Source of the DNA: Bradyrhizobium sp. Y36
GTDB lineage: Bacteria; Pseudomonadota; Alphaproteobacteria; Rhizobiales; Xanthobacteraceae
NCBI RefSeq assembly: GCF_002531575.1
Contig: NZ_NWTI01000003.1
Location: forward strand, 1-64,000
Length of the DNA stretch: 64,000 nt
Direction: 5' to 3'
In this document: positions 37,735 through 45,460 of the stretch, piece by piece
Layout: each line of letters starts with the position of its first letter
Numbering within the stretch: the first letter of the stretch is position 1
Made by a program: the position numbers and the translations under genes
Notes under the pieces: model-generated
Databases searched by the model: none
What the model was told of the DNA's origin: nothing
Seen by the model: only the letters and a program-made list of their open reading frames with translations

Positions 37735-38730
37735 CTAGGCAGCCGCCTCGGCCGGCGCGCGTGCGCCGACGCGCGCGATCGCATCGCGCAGCACGTCGAG
37801 ACCGGCACCCGGCTTCACACCTTGCTCGGCCAGATGGCGGCGGAATGCCCGTGCGCCCGGCACCGCGTGGAATGCCCCGACGAAATGCCGCGTGATGGCA
37901 TGCAACCGCGTGCCGCGCGCAAGCTGCTGCTCGATATAGGGCATCATCGCCTCGAGCGCGTCCTGCATGGTCGCGTGTGGCGCTGCCTCGCCGAAGATGT
38001 CGGAATCGACGGAGAGGAGCCGCCACGGCTCCTGATAGGCGGCACGGCCGAGCATCACGCCGTCGACATGTTCGAGATGCGCCTTGGCCTCGTCGATTCC
38101 AGGAATGCCGCCGTTGATGATGACAGGCACATCGGGCATCGCGCGCTTGAGGCGATAGACGCGATCATAGTCGAGCGGCGGGATGTCACGGTTCTCCTTC
38201 GGAGACAATCCGTTGAGCCAGGCCTTGCGGGCATGCACGATCAGCGCGTCGCAACCGGAGGCGACCACCGCGCGCGCAAGCGCATCAAGCGCGACTTCGG
38301 GATCCTGATCGTCAATGCCGATACGGCACTTCACCGTGACGGGAACGACGACCGCGCGCTTCATGGCCTCGACGCAGCGCGCCACGAGTTCCGGCTCCGC
38401 CATGAGGCAGGCGCCAAAGCGGCCGTCCTTGACGCGGTCGGACGGGCAACCGACATTGAGGTTGATCTCGTCGTAGCCGAACCCCTCGCCGATCCGCGCG
38501 GCCTGCGCGAGCTCGCGCGGATCCGAGCCGCCAAGCTGAAGCGCCACCGGATGCTCGACCGCATCGAACCCAAGCAGCCGCTCCCGGTCGCCATGAATGA
38601 CGGCGCCCGTGGTCAGCATCTCCGTATAGAGCAGCGCCCGCCGCGTCAGGTGACGGTGGAACACCCGGCAATGCCGGTCGGTCCAGTCCATCATGGGCGC
38701 GACGGAGAATTTGCTATTTAAACCGTTCAT
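37735..38730 (-). CDS. dusA: tRNA-dihydrouridine synthase A
   Basis: 331 aa. FMN TIM-barrel with VAPMMDWTDRHCRVFHR at the N terminus and LNVGCPSDRVKDGRFGACLM carrying the catalytic Cys, both characteristic of DusA; VKCRIGIDDQD follows. Reduces U20/20a in tRNA. The ATG at 38730 sits where the family begins. Confidence 0.93.
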   Translation of the reverse strand: MNGLNSKFSVAPMMDWTDRHCRVFHRHLTRRALLYTEMLTTGAVIHGDRERLLGFDAVEHPVALQLGGSDPRELAQAARIGEGFGYDEINLNVGCPSDRVKDGRFGACLMAEPELVARCVEAMKRAVVVPVTVKCRIGIDDQDPEVALDALARAVVASGCDALIVHARKAWLNGLSPKENRDIPPLDYDRVYRLKRAMPDVPVIINGGIPGIDEAKAHLEHVDGVMLGRAAYQEPWRLLSVDSDIFGEAAPHATMQDALEAMMPYIEQQLARGTRLHAITRHFVGAFHAVPGARAFRRHLAEQGVKPGAGLDVLRDAIARVGARAPAEAAA

Positions 38731-39326
38731 TTTACTGAGATATTTCGCACCGTATCGACCCCAAAAGCAATTGGAGCGATCGAGAAATCCGAGTTGACGA
38801 GGCTTCCGCTGCCGGCCCCTTCTAGGGCCATACATGCATAAATTGGAAGTGAAAATCACATCTTCGGATTATCAGTGCCGGGTATGCCAGGGAGATACAA
38901 CTGACATAGTGACGTCTGATGAGCCGCGCCTCGCAACTGCTTTGATCAAACTGCGGCGGCTCCACGCCGGCGGGCCTCATTCGTCGCCGAGCTCCTGCGG
39001 ATTTGCCGGTGGCATGACAATCGCCATCCGCAGGCCAGCCTTATGCTGCCATGGATAGGATCGTTGCGTCCGGAGGCCGCTTGGCGGGTTGCTACGAGGC
39101 CATGGGAAATCTCATTGGCATCCGTCCGAGGGTCGGCTATCGAGCCGGGAAGGACATCCCGGCGATGATGGACAACGTAACAGGAATTGCCTTGAACGTA
39201 CGACTGAGTTGGACGTCGAAGCGAACCCGGACGGCCTTGCCTTCCGATCGGCAATCATGCAACGCCGCAACACGCCGCGTGGAAAATCGTTTTCATTCCA
39301 TTCTCCGGCCTTGACGGCGGCGCGGC
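38731..39326. other. Divergent intergenic region upstream of the lasso cyclase gene
   Basis: 596 bp between dusA (minus) and the cyclase gene (plus). Must contain promoters for both. Short open frames here show no family, leader-peptide motif or ribosome site, and no third precursor with a W/Y-x-x-P motif was found by reading. Composition is less coding-like than the flanks. Confidence 0.45.
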
Positions 39327-41192
39327 ATGACCATTGCGGGCGCAATCAATTTCACGAACGATATGCCGGATCTGCCGCGCGCGCTGCGGGCGATGGCACT
39401 TGGTCCGGCCAGGCCCAGCTGGCATCGCGAGACCGGCACCATGATGGGAGTTTGCGACGACGCGGAGCTTGCTGTCGCCGGACCGATCGTCGCACTGTTT
39501 CACGGGCGCCTCGACGAAGTCACCGAGCCGGACGTCCCGCGCGCCGGCCTGTCGGCTGCGAATATCGTCATTCACGCCTACCGACGCTGGGGGCTGGACT
39601 TCCCGCTGCGGCTGATCGGCGATTTCGCCTGCGCCGTATGGGACGGCCAAACCAAACGCCTGCTGCTGGCGCGCGACGCACTGGGATTCCAGCCGCTGCA
39701 TTTCTGGCGTGACGGAAACCAGGTCTTCTTCGCGACCGAGCCCCGGGGCCTCCTGACGCATCCGCAAATCGAGCGGCAAGTCGACGAGCGCTGGATCGCG
39801 CGCTGGCTGGCGCTGCTGCCGCAGCACGATGCCTGCACGCTGTATCGCGGGATCAACCGGGTGATCCCGGGGCATGTCGCGCTGTTCGAGGACGGCACCG
39901 CGCGACAATTGCGCTACTGGCGGCCGGAAGAATTGCGTCCCATCCGGCTCGCGCGTGACGAGGACTATGCCGAAGCCATCCGCGCGCTGCTGGACCAGGC
40001 CATCCGCTGCAGGATTGCCGGCGCCGTCGCCGTCGGCAGCCATTTGAGCGCGGGCCTAGACAGCTCCAGCGTCGCGGCACTCACAGCGCGTCAGCTCGAC
40101 CAGCGTGGGCTGCGGCTGTCGGCCTTTACGGCCGTTCCCTCGTCAGGCTTCGACGGCAGCGCTGTCCGCGATCGAATCTGGGACGAAGGCCCGCTGGCGG
40201 CGCGGGTTGCGGAGGCCTATCCCAATATCGATCACGTGCTGGTGCCCAACGAGGGGCCGGCCCTGTTCGACGTCCTCGATCAGATCGGCGATGCCTCCGG
40301 CATCCCCGCCGTGAATACGATGAATCAGATCTGGAGCCATGCGCTCGGCGAGGCAGCAAAGCGCCGCGGCGTCACCGTCATGCTGAGCGGTGGCAAAGGC
40401 AACATGACGATCAGTTATGACGGCTTCGGCTACCTCACCCGGCTGGCGCGCGACGGCGAATGGATCACGCTTGGCAGGCATCTGAGGACGCTCCATCGCA
40501 CCGGGACGTCATGGCTTTCGCTCGGCAACCGGGTGATCGCACCCTTGCTGCCGCCATACATGCGCCGATTCCTGCGCGGGCTGTTTGGCCGGCCGGAACG
40601 AGGACTGCGCGAGTACTCGGCGTTACGATCCGATTTCGCCGACCGCGTCGGCGTCCTGGACGAAGCAGAATCCATGGCCGGCAATGTCGGCAATTCCGAC
40701 CTGGGGCGACAGGACGTGCGACTCGCCGTGCTTGGGCGGACTGACGGCGCGATGGTTTGGCGATCCTACAAGCGCAGATACGGCTTTACACAGTGTGATC
40801 CAACCGCCGACCGACGCCTGATTGAATTCTGCCTTGCGATTCCAGCCGAGCAATTTCTGCTTCACGGAGAAAACCGTTCGCTGATCCGCCGCGCAATGCA
40901 GGGAATTCTGCCCGACATCGTCAGGCTCGAACGGCGCAAGGGTATGCAAGCCGCCGATTGGTCGCGTCACATGATCGCAGCCCGGCCGGAGATCGAGGCT
41001 GAGATCGAAAGACTGGAACGAAGCCCCCTGGCCAAGGCCAGCCTCGATCTGCCGCGCCTTCGCAGTCTGCTCGAAAATTGGCCCGACGGCGGATGGCACC
41101 GGGCCGAGGTCGTCTACGATTACCAGCTCGCGCTGGCGCGAGGATTGGCGACGGGCCGCTTCCTTCGCCGCTTCGAGGGCGGTAACGAGTGA
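39327..41192 (+). CDS. Lasso peptide cyclase (asparagine-synthetase-like, C protein)
   Basis: 621 aa. The glutaminase-like N-terminal domain (~1-190) lacks the Cys2 nucleophile (it begins MTIAGAINF), as in lasso cyclases that do not use glutamine. The synthetase domain has the ATP-pyrophosphatase loop LSAGLDSSSVAAL near residue 240, the lasso-type stretch VMLSGGKGNMTISYDGFGYL near 350-370, and RRKGMQAADW near 535, closely matching the lasso cyclase signature. It would activate an Asp/Glu side chain of the core and join it to the new N terminus. It is convergent with precursor gene A1, only 7 bp between stop codons. Confidence 0.93.
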   Translation: MTIAGAINFTNDMPDLPRALRAMALGPARPSWHRETGTMMGVCDDAELAVAGPIVALFHGRLDEVTEPDVPRAGLSAANIVIHAYRRWGLDFPLRLIGDFACAVWDGQTKRLLLARDALGFQPLHFWRDGNQVFFATEPRGLLTHPQIERQVDERWIARWLALLPQHDACTLYRGINRVIPGHVALFEDGTARQLRYWRPEELRPIRLARDEDYAEAIRALLDQAIRCRIAGAVAVGSHLSAGLDSSSVAALTARQLDQRGLRLSAFTAVPSSGFDGSAVRDRIWDEGPLAARVAEAYPNIDHVLVPNEGPALFDVLDQIGDASGIPAVNTMNQIWSHALGEAAKRRGVTVMLSGGKGNMTISYDGFGYLTRLARDGEWITLGRHLRTLHRTGTSWLSLGNRVIAPLLPPYMRRFLRGLFGRPERGLREYSALRSDFADRVGVLDEAESMAGNVGNSDLGRQDVRLAVLGRTDGAMVWRSYKRRYGFTQCDPTADRRLIEFCLAIPAEQFLLHGENRSLIRRAMQGILPDIVRLERRKGMQAADWSRHMIAARPEIEAEIERLERSPLAKASLDLPRLRSLLENWPDGGWHRAEVVYDYQLALARGLATGRFLRRFEGGNE

Positions 41193-41199
41193 TCGCCTC

Positions 41200-41364
41200 T
41201 CAGGAAAAATCGATTCCACCACTGTCGGGAATGGCTCCGGGTCCATTTTCCGCAGTGTTCGCGTCAGCGATCGTCAGCCCAGGCTTGTGCCAAACCTTGA
41301 CCGGCGTGGACGCACTCGAAGCCTGGGCGGCTTCGCTCTTCTGAGTATTTTCCGACTCTCGCAC
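41200..41364 (-). CDS. Lasso-type RiPP precursor peptide A1
   Basis: 54 aa from the GTG at 41364 (SD AAGGGA 6 nt upstream); an in-frame ATG at 41385 would give 61 aa but has no ribosome site. Leader carries W-H-K-P-G-L, a match to the (Y/W)xxPxL motif read by PqqD-like B1 proteins. The C-terminal part reads ENGPGAIPDSGGIDFS. With Thr at -2 (TA|E) the likely core is 16 residues with Asp at position 9 preceded by Pro, as in paeninodin. The C-terminal Ser is a candidate site for the kinase. Last gene of the minus-strand operon. Confidence 0.8.
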   Translation of the reverse strand: MRESENTQKSEAAQASSASTPVKVWHKPGLTIADANTAENGPGAIPDSGGIDFS

Positions 41365-41396
41365 CACAGGTCCCTTCCAGTCCATTCGCGATCACA

Positions 41397-41424
41397 ATTC
41401 TATCACGCATTGCGGTCGGCACAA
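41397..41424 (-). promoter_or_regulatory. Possible promoter for precursor A1
   Basis: Minus strand TTGTGC (41419-41424), 16-nt spacer, TAGAAT (41397-41402), in the 75 bp between leader peptidase stop and the A1 start. Initiation near 41390 would make the GTG at 41364 the better-placed start. Inference from hexamers only. Confidence 0.3.
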
Positions 41425-41439
41425 CCGATCGTACCGGCG

Positions 41440-41904
41440 TCAATCGTCTAGCGGGACGGTCACATCGTCCTGTCCGGGTCGGAACATGGCAATGGGCCGA
41501 AACAACCCAGCCTGCTCACCGCCAACCACGATCCACCCGCTTGCGAGGCGCAACCAGACATGCGCGTCCAGACCCTGCTCCGATTTGCGGACACCGTAGA
41601 CCAGATCGGCGGCAATGCCTCGCCGCCCCAACAAGCGCTGCGCGGCAATAGCCTGGTCGAAGCAGACTGAGCGCCACGGCACGCGTTTGGACGCGGCCAG
41701 AACAGCCCAACGCACGCGCCTCGACAGCAGGTCCGGATCGTCGACCAGGGCGGAACCCGCAGGACGGGTGAGATCACGCGCGACCCGGTCGAATGGCCGC
41801 ACCTTCAGGGTGAGAGCGGCGAGCGCAAGTTCGCGCACGGCCTCGGCCAGCAGCGGGAGATCGCGGCGGCGCGCCCAGAGCCTGCAGCGTCGCTCAACTG
41901 TCAT
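41440..41904 (-). CDS. Lasso peptide leader peptidase B2 (transglutaminase-like)
   Basis: 154 aa, stand-alone PF13471-type domain. The catalytic Cys lies in SVCFDQAIAAQ and the His in DAHVWLRLA, the usual order and spacing for lasso B2 proteases; GWIVVGG follows. It cleaves the leader with B1. The ATG at 41904 gives normal length; a TTG at 41952 is in frame but lacks a ribosome site. Lies between the two precursors on the same strand. Confidence 0.88.
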   Translation of the reverse strand: MTVERRCRLWARRRDLPLLAEAVRELALAALTLKVRPFDRVARDLTRPAGSALVDDPDLLSRRVRWAVLAASKRVPWRSVCFDQAIAAQRLLGRRGIAADLVYGVRKSEQGLDAHVWLRLASGWIVVGGEQAGLFRPIAMFRPGQDDVTVPLDD

Positions 41905-41996
41905 CGCCCAGCTTCGGCCTGGACACCAGATTCTCGCGACGAACAAGTTCAAGGAAAAATTCGGAACCGAGCCAGCTCGTCAAAGGCCGCAACGGA

Positions 41997-42146
41997 TCAC
42001 GAAAAGTCAACTCCCGCATCCGGAAAAGCGCCCGGAGTATTTTCGGCGCTGTTGGCTTGCAGGATGGTCATGACCGGCTTGTGCCATTCCAAAACCGGCG
42101 TCTCCACAGCGGGTTGCCGTTCTGCCGCACTCTCATGATCCTGCAT
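41997..42146 (-). CDS. Lasso-type RiPP precursor peptide A2
   Basis: 49 aa. The ATG at 42146 follows GAGGA at 7-nt spacing. Leader motif W-H-K-P-V-M then T-I-L as in A1; the end reads ENTPGAFPDAGVDFS. Placing the Thr/Ser -2 rule on S-A gives a 15-residue core with Asp9 after Pro8, the same ring as A1. An alternative core beginning at the Gly of GAFPDAGVDFS would leave only a two-residue tail. Ends in Ser like A1. A possible promoter sits just upstream. Confidence 0.85.
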   Translation of the reverse strand: MQDHESAAERQPAVETPVLEWHKPVMTILQANSAENTPGAFPDAGVDFS

Positions 42147-42182
42147 CGATTCATCCTCGTAAGACCAAGTCTCCTCTACGAT

Positions 42183-42212
42183 ATTATCATCACCGGGAAA
42201 ACAAAAGTTGAA
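42183..42212 (-). promoter_or_regulatory. Possible promoter for precursor A2
   Basis: In the 125-bp, locally AT-rich gap between the sulfotransferase stop and A2, the minus strand shows TTCAAC (42207-42212), an 18-nt spacer and GATAAT (42183-42188). It would let precursor and protease be made in excess over the upstream enzymes. Confidence 0.35.
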
Positions 42213-42271
42213 AAGCGAATCCGCGACTCCAGTCATGCGGTCCCCGAAGAAGCCGACTGGAAAACAACCAT

Positions 42272-43105
42272 TCAATCGTCATAGCCGAGGTCCCGCATCA
42301 TGGGGCCATGATCGCGCAGAATGCGGCTGGCTTGCGCGGCCGTCAGACGCTGACGCCAGCCGCCGGCGGTTCCTGCGCCAAAAAAGCGGTTCGGCGCTTC
42401 CGGCGACGACTCGCGAAAGCCTTCGCTGCTTTCTGCGGCCTGCAGCCTGTCGAAACGGCTGGCATCGATGGCCGAGGCCAGCAGATCCGCTGGCGCGGAT
42501 TGGCCGAAAGCCCGCGCGATGGCCGCAAAGGTCGGCAGTGGATCGGCGAGCAAGTCCTCGTAACGCACGCGCGTCAGATTGAGCCCTGAATCGAGCCAGC
42601 TTGCGGTGTGAGCGCTCCAGCTGGAGACGAGCTGCGGCAATTGCGGCCGCAGACCCTGCGTGCTGTTGCCGATCGACAATTCGGGTCGCGCCATCCAGGC
42701 AATCGCCTCATCGAGTGTGACCCCGTAATAGGTCGCGAACGACGGTGCGACATCGCGCGGATCCCGGATGATCAGGACCACAGCCCCTACCGCCTCGCGT
42801 GGAAACGGTGGCTCGGCAGCTCCAGGCGCCGGCAGCCACGCGTCATGCGTCTTGATCGGGAATGATTTTCCAGGCGGCGGGACCGCCCGGTGGGCAAGCG
42901 GTCGCAATCGACGTTGCTCATCGGGCAGCAAATCAGACGTTTCGATTTCAAGCGCGTTGTCGAAAAACGAGCGATCGGAGGCGATCGGCCCCTCCAACGC
43001 GTTGATGTCGAGCGGGCCATCACCTCGCATGAGGGCCGTCAACAACGCCCGCACCCAGGTGTTGCCCGATCTCGGATAGGACGCGATCAGGTGCAGCCCG
43101 CTCAT
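42272..43105 (-). CDS. Sulfotransferase of the lasso cluster
   Basis: 277 aa PAPS-dependent sulfotransferase. The 5'-phosphosulfate loop SYPRSGNTWVRALL is at residues 9-22 and the 3'-phosphate-binding RDPRDVAPSF near residue 125; RYEDLLADP follows, as in PF00685-type enzymes. The start ATG overlaps the kinase stop (ATGA), so it is translationally coupled. Neither core contains Tyr, so a Ser/Thr hydroxyl, or a hydroxyl created by the oxygenase, is the probable acceptor. The long upstream reading inside the kinase gene was rejected. Confidence 0.9.
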   Translation of the reverse strand: MSGLHLIASYPRSGNTWVRALLTALMRGDGPLDINALEGPIASDRSFFDNALEIETSDLLPDEQRRLRPLAHRAVPPPGKSFPIKTHDAWLPAPGAAEPPFPREAVGAVVLIIRDPRDVAPSFATYYGVTLDEAIAWMARPELSIGNSTQGLRPQLPQLVSSWSAHTASWLDSGLNLTRVRYEDLLADPLPTFAAIARAFGQSAPADLLASAIDASRFDRLQAAESSEGFRESSPEAPNRFFGAGTAGGWRQRLTAAQASRILRDHGPMMRDLGYDD

Positions 43106-44058
43106 GACACCGCGTCGTCCTCGATGCTTCGAAGCAACGAATCGAGCTGGGAGAAATCGCTCCGGCGAGTCAGGCGATAGACATCGGCCGCGCTGACGAT
43201 CTGTCCGATCGCCTTGAAGAGCTCGCCTTCCCGTCCCCAGATTGCGGCGGTGCGCTTCCGATAGATCTGATCGTTCAGCCCTGCCACCGCAGCCATCGGA
43301 GACAGCTTCTGGATATCGGCTTGACCGCTGAGAGCGACGTTCTGGGCGCGGAGCAGATGAACTGCTTTCAGCGGTACCGGCGCGGTCTGAAAGTCGGCGG
43401 CGCCGGCGAAGCGCAGGTAATATTTGCGCTGGCCGAAGCGGTTCGCCTCCAGGCCATCGGATCCCATGCCCATGGCCTCCAGGGAATCCTGCCACAGTTT
43501 GACGCGCGGGAATGCCGGCCATACCACGGGCCCGCCGACGGCGCCGGTATCGATGACGCAGATATCGTCCGACACCAGCGCGTGGCCGCGCCGCGTCAGG
43601 GCGGCTGCCAGCGTCGATTTGCCGGCCCCTGACATCCCTGAAATCGCAACCCCCTTGCCGCCGATCCTTATGCACGATGCATGCAGCGGCATCAGGCCGC
43701 GGCGATGCACGAGAAGGCCCAGAACGGTGCCGAACAGGAACGTGCGAATGTCAGGGGAATCCGCGGCCATTTGCGGATCGACGACGATCTCGTGCGAACT
43801 GCGCAGCCAGTAGCTCGCGACGCCGTCGATGGAAAGGCGGGCCTGCCGCTGCGAAGTGACCTGCAACAGCGGCGAGACATCAAGCGCGCCATCGAGCCTC
43901 GCCGGGACGGCGCCGATCCGAATCGTCAGATCCGGCTCCTGCTCGTCTCCGTTCCAAGGCGCCAGTTCGGGAAGCACGAGGTCGGAGCGGACACGCCAGC
44001 CGCACAAGAACAGATCGCCGCCCGGTCCGGCCGTCACTCTGCCAGATTCACCCGACAT
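43102..44058 (-). CDS. HPr-kinase-like lasso peptide kinase
   Basis: 318 aa. Walker A GMSGAGKSTLAAAL near residue 140 and LVSDDICVID, the HPr kinase/phosphatase core, without the HPrK N-terminal domain. Homologues in lasso clusters (paeninodin PadeK family) phosphorylate the C-terminal Ser of the precursor; both precursors here end in Ser. Overlaps the PqqD-like gene by 11 nt and the sulfotransferase by 4 nt. Confidence 0.88.
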   Translation of the reverse strand: MSGESGRVTAGPGGDLFLCGWRVRSDLVLPELAPWNGDEQEPDLTIRIGAVPARLDGALDVSPLLQVTSQRQARLSIDGVASYWLRSSHEIVVDPQMAADSPDIRTFLFGTVLGLLVHRRGLMPLHASCIRIGGKGVAISGMSGAGKSTLAAALTRRGHALVSDDICVIDTGAVGGPVVWPAFPRVKLWQDSLEAMGMGSDGLEANRFGQRKYYLRFAGAADFQTAPVPLKAVHLLRAQNVALSGQADIQKLSPMAAVAGLNDQIYRKRTAAIWGREGELFKAIGQIVSAADVYRLTRRSDFSQLDSLLRSIEDDAVS

Positions 44059-44332
44059 CGATCAGCCGCTGATCGCGCAAGGACGCAAGCAGTTCGAGAA
44101 CATCGGCCGTGATCTGCTCACGATCGCCGCGGTAATTTGCCGCCATGGCCTGGCAGAGCGCTTCGACGGTCAACGGCCGCGCCAGGCGCCGCCAGATGTC
44201 GCTGGCGATCTCGTCCAGCCCGCAATACGTGCCACCCTCGATGCTCATCAGGATGAAGTTGCCGTCAACCTCGGTGGCAAGATGCTTCTGTGCCCGGGAT
44301 ACTGTATCGGTGAGGCTCAACGTGCTGCGCAT
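44048..44332 (-). CDS. PqqD-like precursor recognition protein (lasso B1)
   Basis: 94 aa, PqqD winged-helix fold: VDGNFILMSIEGGTYCGLDEIASDIWRRL followed by VEALCQAMAANYRG. Such proteins bind the (Y/W)xxPxL leader motif and deliver the precursor to B2 and the tailoring enzymes. The ATG at 44332 begins the domain; upstream residues are low-complexity. Overlaps the kinase gene. Confidence 0.88.
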   Translation of the reverse strand: MRSTLSLTDTVSRAQKHLATEVDGNFILMSIEGGTYCGLDEIASDIWRRLARPLTVEALCQAMAANYRGDREQITADVLELLASLRDQRLIDVG

Positions 44333-44460
44333 ACGGGATCGCCGACTTTCACGATATCGAAAAAACTGAGGTCCTTTAGCGTCTCCGTGCCGCAGATACA
44401 AATCTGCAGTCGAAACCGTCAGTCAGAACCATGCGGACCGGAACCGATCTTCGCGGCCGC

Positions 44461-45087
44461 TCATTCCGCCCATCGATGGCGATACCAGCAGTTGATGGCA
44501 AAGCGGCTGTCCAGAAACGCACCGGACGGGCAGGACACCCGTTGCACCTGATGGGGGACCCATGACGGAAACAGGAGCAGTGTGTCCGGGCCGGGTGGGA
44601 GATCGACGAAGCGTCGTTCGCCGTCCGCTGCGGGCGCCATCGCAAACAGCCTCAGATCGCCGCCGCCAAATCCCTTGGGCTGGCGGTGAAAATAATAGAC
44701 GCCGGTCAAAGCCCGCGCCGAACTGGCATGAGGCTCGTCCGTTGCGGTATCGATGTGCTCCGCAAAGAAGGCGCCGTCGCCATGGGCCACCAGTTCGAGT
44801 TCGAGCGGAGCAAGATTGACGGCGGAGAGGCCGAGATCCTGAATGGCCCACGCGACGACGCTGAGGAATCGCGCCTCGAGCTCGGGACGCAGATCGCCCA
44901 AGTCCCTCAGCATGCGCGAGACCCGAATGGTTTCGTTCAGCCTGCCCTTGTTGACGCGCGTCGACACGAAATCGCTTTCGCGACGGGCCGCGTAGGCCAG
45001 CAACCGTTCGACCAACGCCTCTCCCAGAAACGACTCGACGCGTCTGTAGGGCGGCAGTTGCTCCAGTGCCTTTTGAAGCGGGATCAA
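44461..45087 (-). CDS. 2-oxoglutarate/Fe(II)-dependent oxygenase of the lasso cluster
   Basis: 208 aa, prolyl-4-hydroxylase-type fold. Iron ligands His111, Asp113 (EHID) and His179 (WVPHQVQRV), 2-oxoglutarate Arg195 (DSRFAINCW). The TTG at 45087 is used because PYRRVESFLG, the family start, follows soon and its TTGA overlaps the stop of a 32-codon frame (45084-45182). First enzyme gene of the minus operon. Predicted to hydroxylate the lasso core or a residue of it; the target is unknown. Confidence 0.85.
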   Translation of the reverse strand: MIPLQKALEQLPPYRRVESFLGEALVERLLAYAARRESDFVSTRVNKGRLNETIRVSRMLRDLGDLRPELEARFLSVVAWAIQDLGLSAVNLAPLELELVAHGDGAFFAEHIDTATDEPHASSARALTGVYYFHRQPKGFGGGDLRLFAMAPAADGERRFVDLPPGPDTLLLFPSWVPHQVQRVSCPSGAFLDSRFAINCWYRHRWAE

Positions 45088-45182
45088 TGCCGACGGTCCC
45101 GGCGGGTTGAGAACTGCCGCACGTCGTGCCGGATCGCCTGTTCGGCCATCGCGGCCTCGCCTGCACTCGTGGTTTTCGTCAT
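45084..45182 (-). CDS. Possible 32-aa leader ORF coupled to the oxygenase
   Basis: Begins with ATG preceded by TAAGGCGA and ends TGA overlapping the oxygenase TTG (TTGA). The peptide starts MTKTTSAGEAAMAEQAIRHD and is basic at the end. It may be a translation-coupling leader, or the oxygenase may really start here with a frameshift; the sequence alone cannot decide. Confidence 0.3.
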   Translation of the reverse strand: MTKTTSAGEAAMAEQAIRHDVRQFSTRRDRRH

Positions 45183-45460
45183 TCGCCTTAGCCGGGGCTG
45201 AACGCCTGTGCTGTCGCCAATATCCACACATCCGCTTGCGTATCAATCCCGATCTGCCGATAGTCGGCTCGCGCGAGGGCATCAATGTCGAAGAACACCG
45301 GACCTAATGGAGGGCCAAACGCCGCCCGGATGCGCGAGCTTCTTCCCGATGGAGACATCCACCGCGAAGAACTCCCGACCTTCGCCAAATCCCTCCCTGC
45401 GATCCGCCGAGGACACCCGGTCGCCACGACCGACCAGCCTGGCAACGCGTCCAGCGGCCC

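Noticed and set aside
41997..42146. A2 core starting at the Gly of GAFPDAGVDFS
   Set aside because: Asp9 fits the ring size, but the remaining tail is two residues, too short for threading; kept only as an alternative in the findings.
43106..43675. N-terminal extension of the sulfotransferase frame into the kinase gene
   Set aside because: The extension is out-of-phase kinase sequence; the family begins at the ATG at 43105, which overlaps the kinase stop.
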